Part shown: in pieces, positions 1 to 6,289 of the stretch
Layout: the number at the start of each line of letters is the position of its first letter
How positions within the stretch are numbered: the first letter of the stretch is position 1
NCBI GenBank assembly: GCA_029938505.1
Contig: JAOZUV010000024.1
Span: 1-12,975, forward strand
DNA from: Bacteroidales bacterium
GTDB lineage: Bacteria; Bacteroidota; Bacteroidia; Bacteroidales; GCA-2711565
Length of the DNA stretch: 12,975 bases
Reading direction: 5' to 3'
Notes under the pieces: generated by a model
What the model saw: the letters and a program-made list of their open reading frames with translations, nothing else
Told to the model about the DNA's origin: nothing
The model's database searches: none
Position numbers and translations under genes: made by a program

Positions 1-2
1 CT

Positions 3-44
3 AATAGAGTAGCTGAAGGAAAAAAAGTTAACGAAAATTATTAG
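3..44 (+). CDS. Possible C-terminal tail of an upstream gene (partial)
   Basis: One plus-strand frame is open from the window edge to a TAG at 42-44 and reads NRVAEGKKVNENY. The other two plus frames hit stops within the first few codons. It could be the last 13 residues of a gene lying left of the window. It is too short to assign to a family, and an open stretch this long can occur by chance. It does not look like the aromatic beta-strand ending typical of an outer-membrane barrel. The next gene starts more than 110 nt later behind its own promoter-like element. Confidence 0.25.
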   Translation, partial: NRVAEGKKVNENY

Positions 45-122
45 TTTATATATTTGATACTTCCTAGGTAAATTTTAACAGTTTATTGTGAAATAAAATA
101 GTTTACAGATTATTTATTTTAA

Positions 123-130
123 TAAATTTG
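123..130 (+). promoter_or_regulatory. Bacteroidota-type -7 element (TAAATTTG) before the lipoprotein gene
   Basis: TAAATTTG fits the Bacteroidota -7 consensus TAnnTTTG. No clean TTG lies 18-23 nt upstream; the closest is TTTA at 102-105, spacer 17. A second match, TATATTTG, lies at 49-56. Transcription from the 123-130 element would begin around 137, leaving a leader of about 25 nt before the ATG at 161. This also argues against the TTG at 128 as a start codon, because that TTG sits inside the element. Confidence 0.4.
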
Positions 131-160
131 CTATTAATAAATAAACTAACCTCAAAAACT

Positions 161-751
161 ATGAAAAAAATATTTTTATTGCTTATTGTTATTGTTTTCG
201 CATTTGCGTGTAATAATCCAAAAACTCAAGAAAATACTCAAATTAGTGAAGTAGAAATTACAAAAGTTGATGTTGTAAATTTTGAAAAAAATGCTATTAA
301 TTTAATTAATAAGAAAATTGAAATTACAGCCATAGTTAGGCATGTTTGCGAACATGGAGGTCAAAGAATGTTTTTAGTAAGTGAGGAAACTGAAGAATCA
401 GTAAAAGTAGTTTTAGGTGAAAATATGGCTGCATTTAAAACTGATTTAGTTGGAAATACAGTAAAAGTTATTGGTATTGTTGATGAATTACGAATTGATG
501 AAACTTATTTATTAGAGTGGGAAAATGAAATAGCGGTAGAAGTTGAACGTGAAAAAAGTGAAGTTGAGCATGATGGTGGTGAACATGTTGCAGGAAGTAA
601 AGCTGAAGAAGCAGATCAAGGAGATCATATTAGTGCAATTGAAAGTATTGCAAATTATAGAAAAGAAATAGCAGAAAGTGGAAGTGATCACCTTTCATTT
701 TTTACAATTATTTGCGAAACATATAAACTTATAATACTCGCAGAAAACTAA
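161..751 (+). CDS. Predicted lipoprotein with OB-fold-like domain and His/acid-rich linker
   Basis: The product is 196 aa from the ATG at 161. I prefer this to the TTG at 128 because it gives a clean lipoprotein signal peptide: a Lys pair, a hydrophobic core at residues 4-16, and AFAC with the putative lipidated Cys17. It is probably anchored in the envelope facing the periplasm. Residues 37-126 look like a small beta-barrel of OB-fold type ('KKIEITAIVRHVCEHGG... VKVIGIVDEL'). The motif HVCEHGGQR at 61-69 holds one Cys and two His and could bind metal. Residues 127-157 are rich in Glu, Asp and His. Residues 158-185 look helical and then beta (HLSFFTIICETY). I recall similar lipoproteins in Bacteroidota next to PepSY-helix membrane proteins, as here, but know of no assigned function. 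The last few residues (IILAEN) look unlike the preceding domain, so a late frameshift or drifted terminus is possible. Metal or redox handling is inference. Confidence 0.75.
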   Translation: MKKIFLLLIVIVFAFACNNPKTQENTQISEVEITKVDVVNFEKNAINLINKKIEITAIVRHVCEHGGQRMFLVSEETEESVKVVLGENMAAFKTDLVGNTVKVIGIVDELRIDETYLLEWENEIAVEVEREKSEVEHDGGEHVAGSKAEEADQGDHISAIESIANYRKEIAESGSDHLSFFTIICETYKLIILAEN

Positions 752-770
752 AAATATTAATATTCATTAT

Positions 771-803
771 AAACGCCATTCATTTTTGGGTGGCGTTTTT
801 TTA
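771..803 (+). terminator. Intrinsic terminator-like hairpin between lipoprotein and PepSY genes
   Basis: AAACGCCA (771-778) pairs perfectly with TGGCGTTT (791-798) around a 12-nt loop, and T continues to 802. The 8-bp stem plus U-tract fits an intrinsic terminator 19 nt after the lipoprotein stop. The U-tract ends only about 13 nt before the ATG of the next gene, and I see no TAnnTTTG promoter between them. The downstream gene may therefore depend on read-through. Confidence 0.7.
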
Positions 804-815
804 ATACTTGATAGA

Positions 816-1367
816 ATGCAATTTAAATGGAGAAAATGGAATAGGGCTATCCATAGAGACTTAGGATATTTCTTTTTTGGAATGGTTGTAATTTATTGTC
901 TTTCGGGCATTGCTATTAATCATCGTAACGACTGGAACCCAAACTATATAATTAGTACATGGGAATTACAAATTAATGTTAATCAGGATTTTAATAAGGA
1001 AACAATAAAACAAATCATTAAAGATTATGATATTGATAGCCGATATTTAAATCACTACAAACCCTCTGCGGATGAATTAAAAATATTTTTAAAAGATGGT
1101 AATTTAAGTGTGAATTTAAATACTGGCTATGGTTTGTTGGAACTAACTAAAAAACGTCCCATTTTTAAAGCAATGAATTATTTGCATTATAATCCTGTAA
1201 TTTATTGGACCTGGTATTCAGATATTTTTTCTGGAGCATTAATTATCATAGCTTTGAGTGGGCTCTTTATTTTAAAAGGAAAAAAGGGAATTACACGAAG
1301 AGGTGCCTGGCTAACTATTTTTGGAATAGTATTACCCCTTATTTTTTTGATACTTTTTTATTACTAA
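816..1367 (+). CDS. PepSY-associated TM-helix membrane protein
   Basis: The product is 183 aa from the ATG at 816. The in-frame TTG at 786 lies inside the terminator hairpin and would only add a non-native leader (MGGVFLILDR), so I reject it. After the basic start MQFKWRKWNRAIHRDLG there are three membrane segments at about residues 15-34, 135-154 and 164-182. Residues 35-134 form a non-cytoplasmic domain. The pattern KWNRAIHRDLGYFFFG... LSGIAINH, plus the histidines at 13, 36 and 124, matches the PepSY-associated transmembrane proteins of Bacteroidota. Larger relatives are often linked to iron uptake or membrane ferric reductases. This is a short, single-unit version. It follows a lipoprotein and sits 6 nt before a small membrane-protein gene, which suggests an envelope complex. 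Haem or redox function is inferred from the histidines and remains unproven. Confidence 0.75.
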   Translation: MQFKWRKWNRAIHRDLGYFFFGMVVIYCLSGIAINHRNDWNPNYIISTWELQINVNQDFNKETIKQIIKDYDIDSRYLNHYKPSADELKIFLKDGNLSVNLNTGYGLLELTKKRPIFKAMNYLHYNPVIYWTWYSDIFSGALIIIALSGLFILKGKKGITRRGAWLTIFGIVLPLIFLILFYY

Positions 1368-1373
1368 ACTGAT

Positions 1374-1553
1374 ATGATAGAAATACTCGTAATTATAGCA
1401 TTTATAGTATGGTATGTTGGTTCGTTAATTGTTTCCGAAAGCATTGGTAAAAAACGAAAAATAGGAGTAGAGTGGTCTTTTTTTCTCTCTATGATTTTAA
1501 GTCCAATCATTGGTTATTTTGTGACTTATTTTAATAAAAAAGAAATTAATTAA
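1374..1553 (+). CDS. Small membrane protein (59 aa), two predicted TM helices
   Basis: ATG at 1374 opens a 59-residue frame ending in TAA at 1551-1553, 6 nt after the stop of the PepSY-helix gene, so translational coupling is likely. The protein starts MIEILVIIAFIVWYVGSLIV, a first helix at residues 3-20. A short basic loop (SESIGKKRKIG) follows, and then a second helix at about residues 34-54 (FFLSMILSPIIGYFV). The loop plus 'LSPIIG' pattern resembles small two-helix proteins common in Bacteroidota genomes. I cannot name a characterised family. Its stop is 6 nt from the stop of the convergent rnr gene, and no terminator is visible between them. The close spacing and clear membrane topology make it a believable real gene, easily missed because of its size. 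Confidence 0.7.
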   Translation: MIEILVIIAFIVWYVGSLIVSESIGKKRKIGVEWSFFLSMILSPIIGYFVTYFNKKEIN

Positions 1554-1559
1554 GATTTA

Positions 1560-3722
1560 TTAAAGTACCATTTCAAAATCCATCTGTTTTTTCGAAACAT
1601 CGATTCGTTTAACAATAATTTTTACGCGATCGCCTAATTTATAGTGAGTACCGTAACGTTGACCAATCACCTGATAATTATCTTCATCCAGATAATAAAA
1701 ATCATCGCGCATATCTCTCATTCTAATCATTCCTTCGCATTTATTATCCTCAATTTCAACGTATAAACCCCATTTACTAACACCCGAAATAAGCCCGTAA
1801 AATTGTTGACCAATTTTATCTAACATAAATTCGGCTTGTTTGTATTTTATCGATTCGCGTTCAGCGGCCTCAGCTTTTCGCTCCATTTCGGAACAATGAA
1901 TACACGTTTTTTCATACTCTTCTTGATTTACCGAAGGCTTGTTTTCAAGATACCACTCTAAAATTCGGTGTGTAATTAAGTCGGGATAACGACGAATAGG
2001 AGAAGTGAAATGTGAATAGTGAGCAAAGGCCAGCCCGTAATGCCCAATATTTTTAGTTGAGTAAGCTGCTTTAGCCATGGTTCTGATAGCAATCGATTCG
2101 ATCATATTTTCCTCACCCTTTCCACTTATTGCTTTAAAAAGTGAGTTGAACGATTGTGATAAACTAGATCGAGTATTGATTTTCATCTGATAACCCAATT
2201 TGTTTACAAATTGTAAAAATGTATTTAGTTTCTCAGGATTGGGTTCATCATGTATTCGGTAAATAAAAGTTTTGGAATGATCTTTGCCCTTTTTCTTGCC
2301 AATAAATTCAGCCACTTTTTGATTAGCGAGTAACATAAAATCTTCAATCAATCGATTCGAATCATTTTGTTCTTTCACATAAACACTCAATGGTTTTCCA
2401 TCTTCATCTAAATTAAAACGAACATCATTTGAATGGAAATTAATCGACCCATCTTTATAACGTTGTTCTCGTAATTTTTTAGCTAATTGATCTAAAACTA
2501 AAATTTCATCAACTAATTCCCCTTTTTCAGAATCAATAATTTTTTGAACTTCTTCATAATTAAATCGCCGATTGGAATTAATAATAGTTTTCCCAAACCA
2601 CTGGTTTAATATTGTAGCATTCTCATCCATTTCGAATACAGCCGAAAAAGTATATTTTTCCTCATTGGCACGAAGTGAACACACTCCATTTGATAAAGCT
2701 TCGGGAAGCATCGGAATAACACGATCAACCAAATAAATAGAAGTTGCCCGCTCATAAGCCTCATTATCAAGTATTGAATTTTGTTTTACGAAATGCGAAA
2801 CATCAGCAATATGAACCCCAATTTCCCAATTTCCGCTTTTAAGTTTTTGAATAGAAAGCGCATCATCAAAATCTTTAGCATCAGCAGGGTCAATTGTAAA
2901 AGTGCAAATATTTCTAAAATCTCTACGGACTTTTTCCTCCTCTTTTGTGATTTTTCCACTTATTTTTTCTGCTATATTTTCTACCTTTTTAGGGAATGAA
3001 AGTGGGAAATCATGCTCCGCTAAAATAGATTGCATTTCCACATTATTATCGCCAGGCTTTCCTAAAATATTAAGAATAATTCCCAAAGGATTTTTTGCTT
3101 GATCTGGCCATTCGGTGATTTTTGCTACAACTTTTTCTCCATCTTTTGCCCCTTTAATTTCTTCAAGAGGAATAAAAATATCGGTATGAACTCTTGAGCT
3201 ATCCGGAATTACAAAAGCAAAATATCTGGAAATTTTAATGGTGCCAACATAATTTTCTTTAGCTCGTTTTAAAATTTCAACAATTTGACCTTCGGGTTTT
3301 CGACCACTACGCTGTGGAAAAAGCAAAACCCTAACCAAATCTCCATGAAATGCTCTGAATGTATTATTGGCTGAAATAAAAACATCATCGCCACCTTCAT
3401 CTGAAATTATATAGGCCTTGCCTGTTTGTTTCATATCCACTTTGCCGGTAACTTGAGTACCTTTATTGGCAAAACGGCCAATATTTTGGCTGTTTAGTTT
3501 ATATTTTCCAGGGCCAACACCCTCAATTTCTTTAGCTTCGGAGAGCTCTTTTAAAATTTTAGCCACAAGATCTTTACTGGCCTTATCCCTAATTCCAAGT
3601 TGACTTGAAATCTGTTTGTAGTTATATGGTCGTTGTGGATTTTTCCCAAATATGCTCAATATGCTTGCAACAAATGTGCTTTTACCGCGTAATTTTCGCT
3701 CTTTTTTAGCGCCTTTTTTCAT
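1560..3722 (-). CDS. rnr: Ribonuclease R (RNB-family 3'-5' exoribonuclease)
   Basis: This 720-aa protein is a processive, Mg-dependent exoribonuclease that degrades structured RNA in the cytoplasm. The domain order is canonical. A basic N-terminus and winged helix span 1-80, and two cold-shock OB folds lie at about 88-150 and 160-215. The RNB catalytic domain spans about 265-590 and an S1 RNA-binding domain about 640-718. The metal-binding motif DPADAKDFDDA lies at 278-288, with D278, D284, D286 and D287 aligning to the four conserved aspartates of RNase II/R. The conserved SPIRRYPDL is at 574-582. It is shorter than the E. coli enzyme and lacks the long lysine-rich C-terminal tail, ending straight after S1. 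Its start lies 33 nt downstream of the stop of the ABC ATPase gene on the same strand, with no promoter-like element between, so they are probably co-transcribed. Confidence 0.96.
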   Translation of the reverse strand: MKKGAKKERKLRGKSTFVASILSIFGKNPQRPYNYKQISSQLGIRDKASKDLVAKILKELSEAKEIEGVGPGKYKLNSQNIGRFANKGTQVTGKVDMKQTGKAYIISDEGGDDVFISANNTFRAFHGDLVRVLLFPQRSGRKPEGQIVEILKRAKENYVGTIKISRYFAFVIPDSSRVHTDIFIPLEEIKGAKDGEKVVAKITEWPDQAKNPLGIILNILGKPGDNNVEMQSILAEHDFPLSFPKKVENIAEKISGKITKEEEKVRRDFRNICTFTIDPADAKDFDDALSIQKLKSGNWEIGVHIADVSHFVKQNSILDNEAYERATSIYLVDRVIPMLPEALSNGVCSLRANEEKYTFSAVFEMDENATILNQWFGKTIINSNRRFNYEEVQKIIDSEKGELVDEILVLDQLAKKLREQRYKDGSINFHSNDVRFNLDEDGKPLSVYVKEQNDSNRLIEDFMLLANQKVAEFIGKKKGKDHSKTFIYRIHDEPNPEKLNTFLQFVNKLGYQMKINTRSSLSQSFNSLFKAISGKGEENMIESIAIRTMAKAAYSTKNIGHYGLAFAHYSHFTSPIRRYPDLITHRILEWYLENKPSVNQEEYEKTCIHCSEMERKAEAAERESIKYKQAEFMLDKIGQQFYGLISGVSKWGLYVEIEDNKCEGMIRMRDMRDDFYYLDEDNYQVIGQRYGTHYKLGDRVKIIVKRIDVSKKQMDFEMVL

Positions 3723-3755
3723 AAGTAATAAACTAGTAATGTATGTAAAGATAGA

Positions 3756-5489
3756 TTAAATGATACCTTTTGGAACAGCATCAATAAGTTTTTTTGTGTA
3801 TTCCTGCTCGGGATAGTTATAGATTTTTTCAGAATCACCAATCTCAATAATTTGACCATTATTCATGACAGCTAAGCGATCAGACATATGTTTAACAACT
3901 GATAAATCATGTGAAATAAAAATATAAGTAAATAGAAATTCTTCTTTTAGTTCGCTTAATAAATTTAAAACATGAGCCTGAACCGAAACATCCAAGGCCG
4001 AAACAGATTCATCACAAATAATAAATTTTGGATTGAGACTCAAGGCACGAGCGATACAAACTCTCTGACGTTGTCCACCTGAAAGTTCGTGAGGATAACG
4101 ATCAAAATGATCAGCCTCCAATTGAACTTTTTCTAATAAATCAATAACTTTTTCTTTTCGGCTTTTTTCATTCTCGAATAAATTGTAAACCTGCATGGGT
4201 TCCAAAATAGCATTTCCCACGGTTTTTCGTGGATTTAAAGATGAGTATGGATCCTGAAATATGATTTGGAATTCTTTGCGTAGATTTCTTAATTGAGATT
4301 TTGAGTAAGCAGTGATATTTTTATTTTTATAATAAATCCAACCAGAGGTTGGTTCAATTAGTCGTATTATGGAACGACCCAAAGTTGTTTTGCCACAACC
4401 CGATTCCCCAACTAAACCCAAAGTCTCTGAAGGATAAACATCAAAACTAACTCTATCTACAGCTTTAATCCATTCTTGTTTTTTTTGAAAGAGTGGTTTT
4501 TTAATAGGGAAATATGTAGATAAATTTTTAATCTTTAAAATAGGCTCTCCCGTAGCATATTTTCGTTTAAGCTGGTCAATGTTTTCTTTGTCTTTAACAA
4601 CCACATCTTTCATTAATGAATTTATGGATTCTTTCGAATCAGTATTCATGAAATCGTCAATAGTTAATAGTTTTGATTGAGTACTGTTCAGTGTTGGACG
4701 ACATGCAATTAAACCTTTTGTATATGGGTGTTTTGGATTCAGAAAAATAGATTTAATATCCCCTTCTTCTACAATCTTTCCTTTATGCATAACAATTACA
4801 TGATTAGCAATATCAGCTATAACACCTAAATCATGTGTTATGAAAAGAATGCTCATTTTGTATTTTTTCTGAAGAGATTTGAGTAGTTCTAAAATGGATT
4901 TTTGAACCGTAACATCAAGAGCTGTTGAAGGCTCATCAGCAATCAAAATATCTGGTTGACATGATAATGCCATAGCAATCATTACACGCTGTTTCTGACC
5001 ACCTGAAAGTTGATGGGGAAAATTATCATAAATCAATTCGGGGCGAGGCAACATAACCTCTTTAAATAATTGTATTGTTTTTTGCTTGGCTTTTTTTTTA
5101 CTAACTTTTTGATGGAGCCTGATAACTTCACTGATTTGCTTTCCACAAGAATAAACAGGATTTAAAGAAGTCATTGGTTCTTGAAAAATCATGGCAATTT
5201 TTTTACCTCGATATTCACGAAGTTGAGATTCATCTAATAAAGCAAGATCAATCCAATCACCATTATTTTTGAAATAAATATTGCCAGAACTAATTTTACC
5301 TGGATGAGAAATCAGTTGAATAATTGAGAGCGCACTTACAGATTTTCCTGAACCTGACTCTCCAACAACGCCTAATGTCTCCCCTTTATTTAGTGAGAAA
5401 TTTATAGCGTCAACAGCTCTTAAATTTTCTCTATTGGAAGAAAAATCGACACTTAAATTTTTAATTTTTAAAATTGGATCCTGTGACAT
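3756..5489 (-). CDS. Fused two-domain ABC transporter ATPase, oligo/dipeptide type (DppD-DppF/YejF-like)
   Basis: The 577-aa protein carries two complete nucleotide-binding domains. NBD1 (about 5-262) has Walker A GESGSGKS at 43-50, Q-loop Q103, signature LSGGQ at 161-165, Walker B with D185/E186, and switch H219. NBD2 (about 316-572) has GESGCGKT at 361-368, Q412, LSGGQ at 469-473, D493/E494 and H527. Each NBD is followed by the C-terminal extension typical of peptide importers ([12 protein letters not shown] at 254-265, [10 protein letters not shown] at 564-573). A charged linker of about 50 residues joins them. In this family one polypeptide replaces the DppD and DppF subunits and energises peptide or nickel uptake through two permeases. 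No permease or binding-protein gene is adjacent, so its partners must lie elsewhere. All catalytic residues are present in both halves, so both sites should be active. Substrate specificity cannot be read from the ATPase. Confidence 0.93.
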   Translation of the reverse strand: MSQDPILKIKNLSVDFSSNRENLRAVDAINFSLNKGETLGVVGESGSGKSVSALSIIQLISHPGKISSGNIYFKNNGDWIDLALLDESQLREYRGKKIAMIFQEPMTSLNPVYSCGKQISEVIRLHQKVSKKKAKQKTIQLFKEVMLPRPELIYDNFPHQLSGGQKQRVMIAMALSCQPDILIADEPSTALDVTVQKSILELLKSLQKKYKMSILFITHDLGVIADIANHVIVMHKGKIVEEGDIKSIFLNPKHPYTKGLIACRPTLNSTQSKLLTIDDFMNTDSKESINSLMKDVVVKDKENIDQLKRKYATGEPILKIKNLSTYFPIKKPLFQKKQEWIKAVDRVSFDVYPSETLGLVGESGCGKTTLGRSIIRLIEPTSGWIYYKNKNITAYSKSQLRNLRKEFQIIFQDPYSSLNPRKTVGNAILEPMQVYNLFENEKSRKEKVIDLLEKVQLEADHFDRYPHELSGGQRQRVCIARALSLNPKFIICDESVSALDVSVQAHVLNLLSELKEEFLFTYIFISHDLSVVKHMSDRLAVMNNGQIIEIGDSEKIYNYPEQEYTKKLIDAVPKGII

Positions 5490-5508
5490 TGTAATAATTA
5501 AGCTTATT

Positions 5509-5516
5509 CAAAAATA
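5509..5516 (-). promoter_or_regulatory. -7 element (TATTTTTG) before the ABC ATPase gene
   Basis: Read on the minus strand, this is TATTTTTG, a match to TAnnTTTG, 19 nt upstream of the ATPase start codon. Candidate -33 motifs exist but at poor spacing: TTTG at 5531-5534 leaves 14 nt, and TTG at 5541-5543 would need checking at about 24 nt. No matching element is visible for the divergent comF-like gene in this 98-nt gap. Confidence 0.35.
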
Positions 5517-5587
5517 GGTTTTCTCGTGGACAAAATTTAACAATTGGTATTAATTATTTAAAGTTAGGATAGTAAAGAGTTTAGTGG

Positions 5588-6289
5588 ATGAAAAAAATAA
5601 AATATATATTTAGCGATTTAATTTCTTTATTGTATCCTGAGCTTTGTCAGGCTTGCGGAAATTCATTGTTTAAAAATGAAAAGTTGATTTGTCTTTCATG
5701 CCTTTATAAATTGCCTAAAACAAATTATCATTTTGAAAAAAATAATATTATTGAAAAAATATTTTGGGGTCGTTTTCCACTTCAAAAAGCGAGCTCTTTT
5801 TTATACTTCAGCAAGGGTAGTCGAGTTCAAAATTTAATGCACGAGTTTAAATATCGATCAAAAAAAGAAATTGGGTTTTATTTGGGAGAGCTTTTTGCTA
5901 AGGAGCTTTCAAAAGAAAATTGGTTTGATGAAATTGATCTGATTATTCCAGTTCCTCTTTATCATAAAAAGCAAGAAATCAGAGGCTATAATCAAAGCGA
6001 AGTAATTGCAAATGGATTTGAAAAACAATCATCAATTCCTGTTGAAATTGGAGTTCTTAAACGAACTGTGGCTTCGGAAACACAAACTAAAAAATCACGT
6101 TTTCGTAGATGGGAAAATGTAAGTGAAATTTTTCAGATTGATAATCCTGAAAAAATCATTGGAAAACATATATTAATTATTGATGATGTAATTACAACCG
6201 GTGCTACTCTAGAGGCCTGTGCTCAAAAACTATTGTCAATTGAAGGAGTTAAAATTAGTTTAGCATCATTGGCCTATGTTTCTATTTGA
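5588..6289 (+). CDS. comF: ComF family protein (zinc-finger plus phosphoribosyltransferase-like domain)
   Basis: The 233-aa protein has the ComF/GntX layout. The N-terminal four-cysteine zinc site is C20-x2-C23 and C35-x2-C38. A type I phosphoribosyltransferase fold follows, with the PRPP-binding loop ILIIDDVITTGAT at about 195-207 (D199/D200 then TTGAT). The upstream conserved stretch is IIPVPLYHKKQEIRGYNQSE at about 119-138. In naturally competent bacteria ComF supports uptake or processing of transforming DNA in the cytoplasm. In many other bacteria the role is unknown, so competence should not be assumed here. The gene is single, divergent from the ABC ATPase. Its TGA at 6287-6289 overlaps by 8 nt the 3' end of the convergent surface-protein gene, with no terminator between them. 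Confidence 0.9.
   Translation: MKKIKYIFSDLISLLYPELCQACGNSLFKNEKLICLSCLYKLPKTNYHFEKNNIIEKIFWGRFPLQKASSFLYFSKGSRVQNLMHEFKYRSKKEIGFYLGELFAKELSKENWFDEIDLIIPVPLYHKKQEIRGYNQSEVIANGFEKQSSIPVEIGVLKRTVASETQTKKSRFRRWENVSEIFQIDNPEKIIGKHILIIDDVITTGATLEACAQKLLSIEGVKISLASLAYVSI

Noticed and set aside
128..160. TTG start that would lengthen the lipoprotein by 11 residues
   Set aside because: It lies within a TAnnTTTG element and would displace the lipoprotein signal peptide from the N-terminus; ATG at 161 fits better.
786..815. TTG start that would lengthen the PepSY-helix protein by 10 residues
   Set aside because: It sits in the loop and stem of the terminator hairpin, and the added residues have no family resemblance.
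2781..3102. Two overlapping plus-strand open frames (72 and 66 codons)
   Set aside because: They run antisense through the conserved part of rnr, and their hydrophobic, low-complexity content is what the antisense of that gene would give.
3756..5489. Internal similarity of the two ATPase halves as a DNA repeat
   Set aside because: The similarity is at protein level from ancient domain duplication; nucleotide sequences have diverged and no recent tandem repeat is seen.
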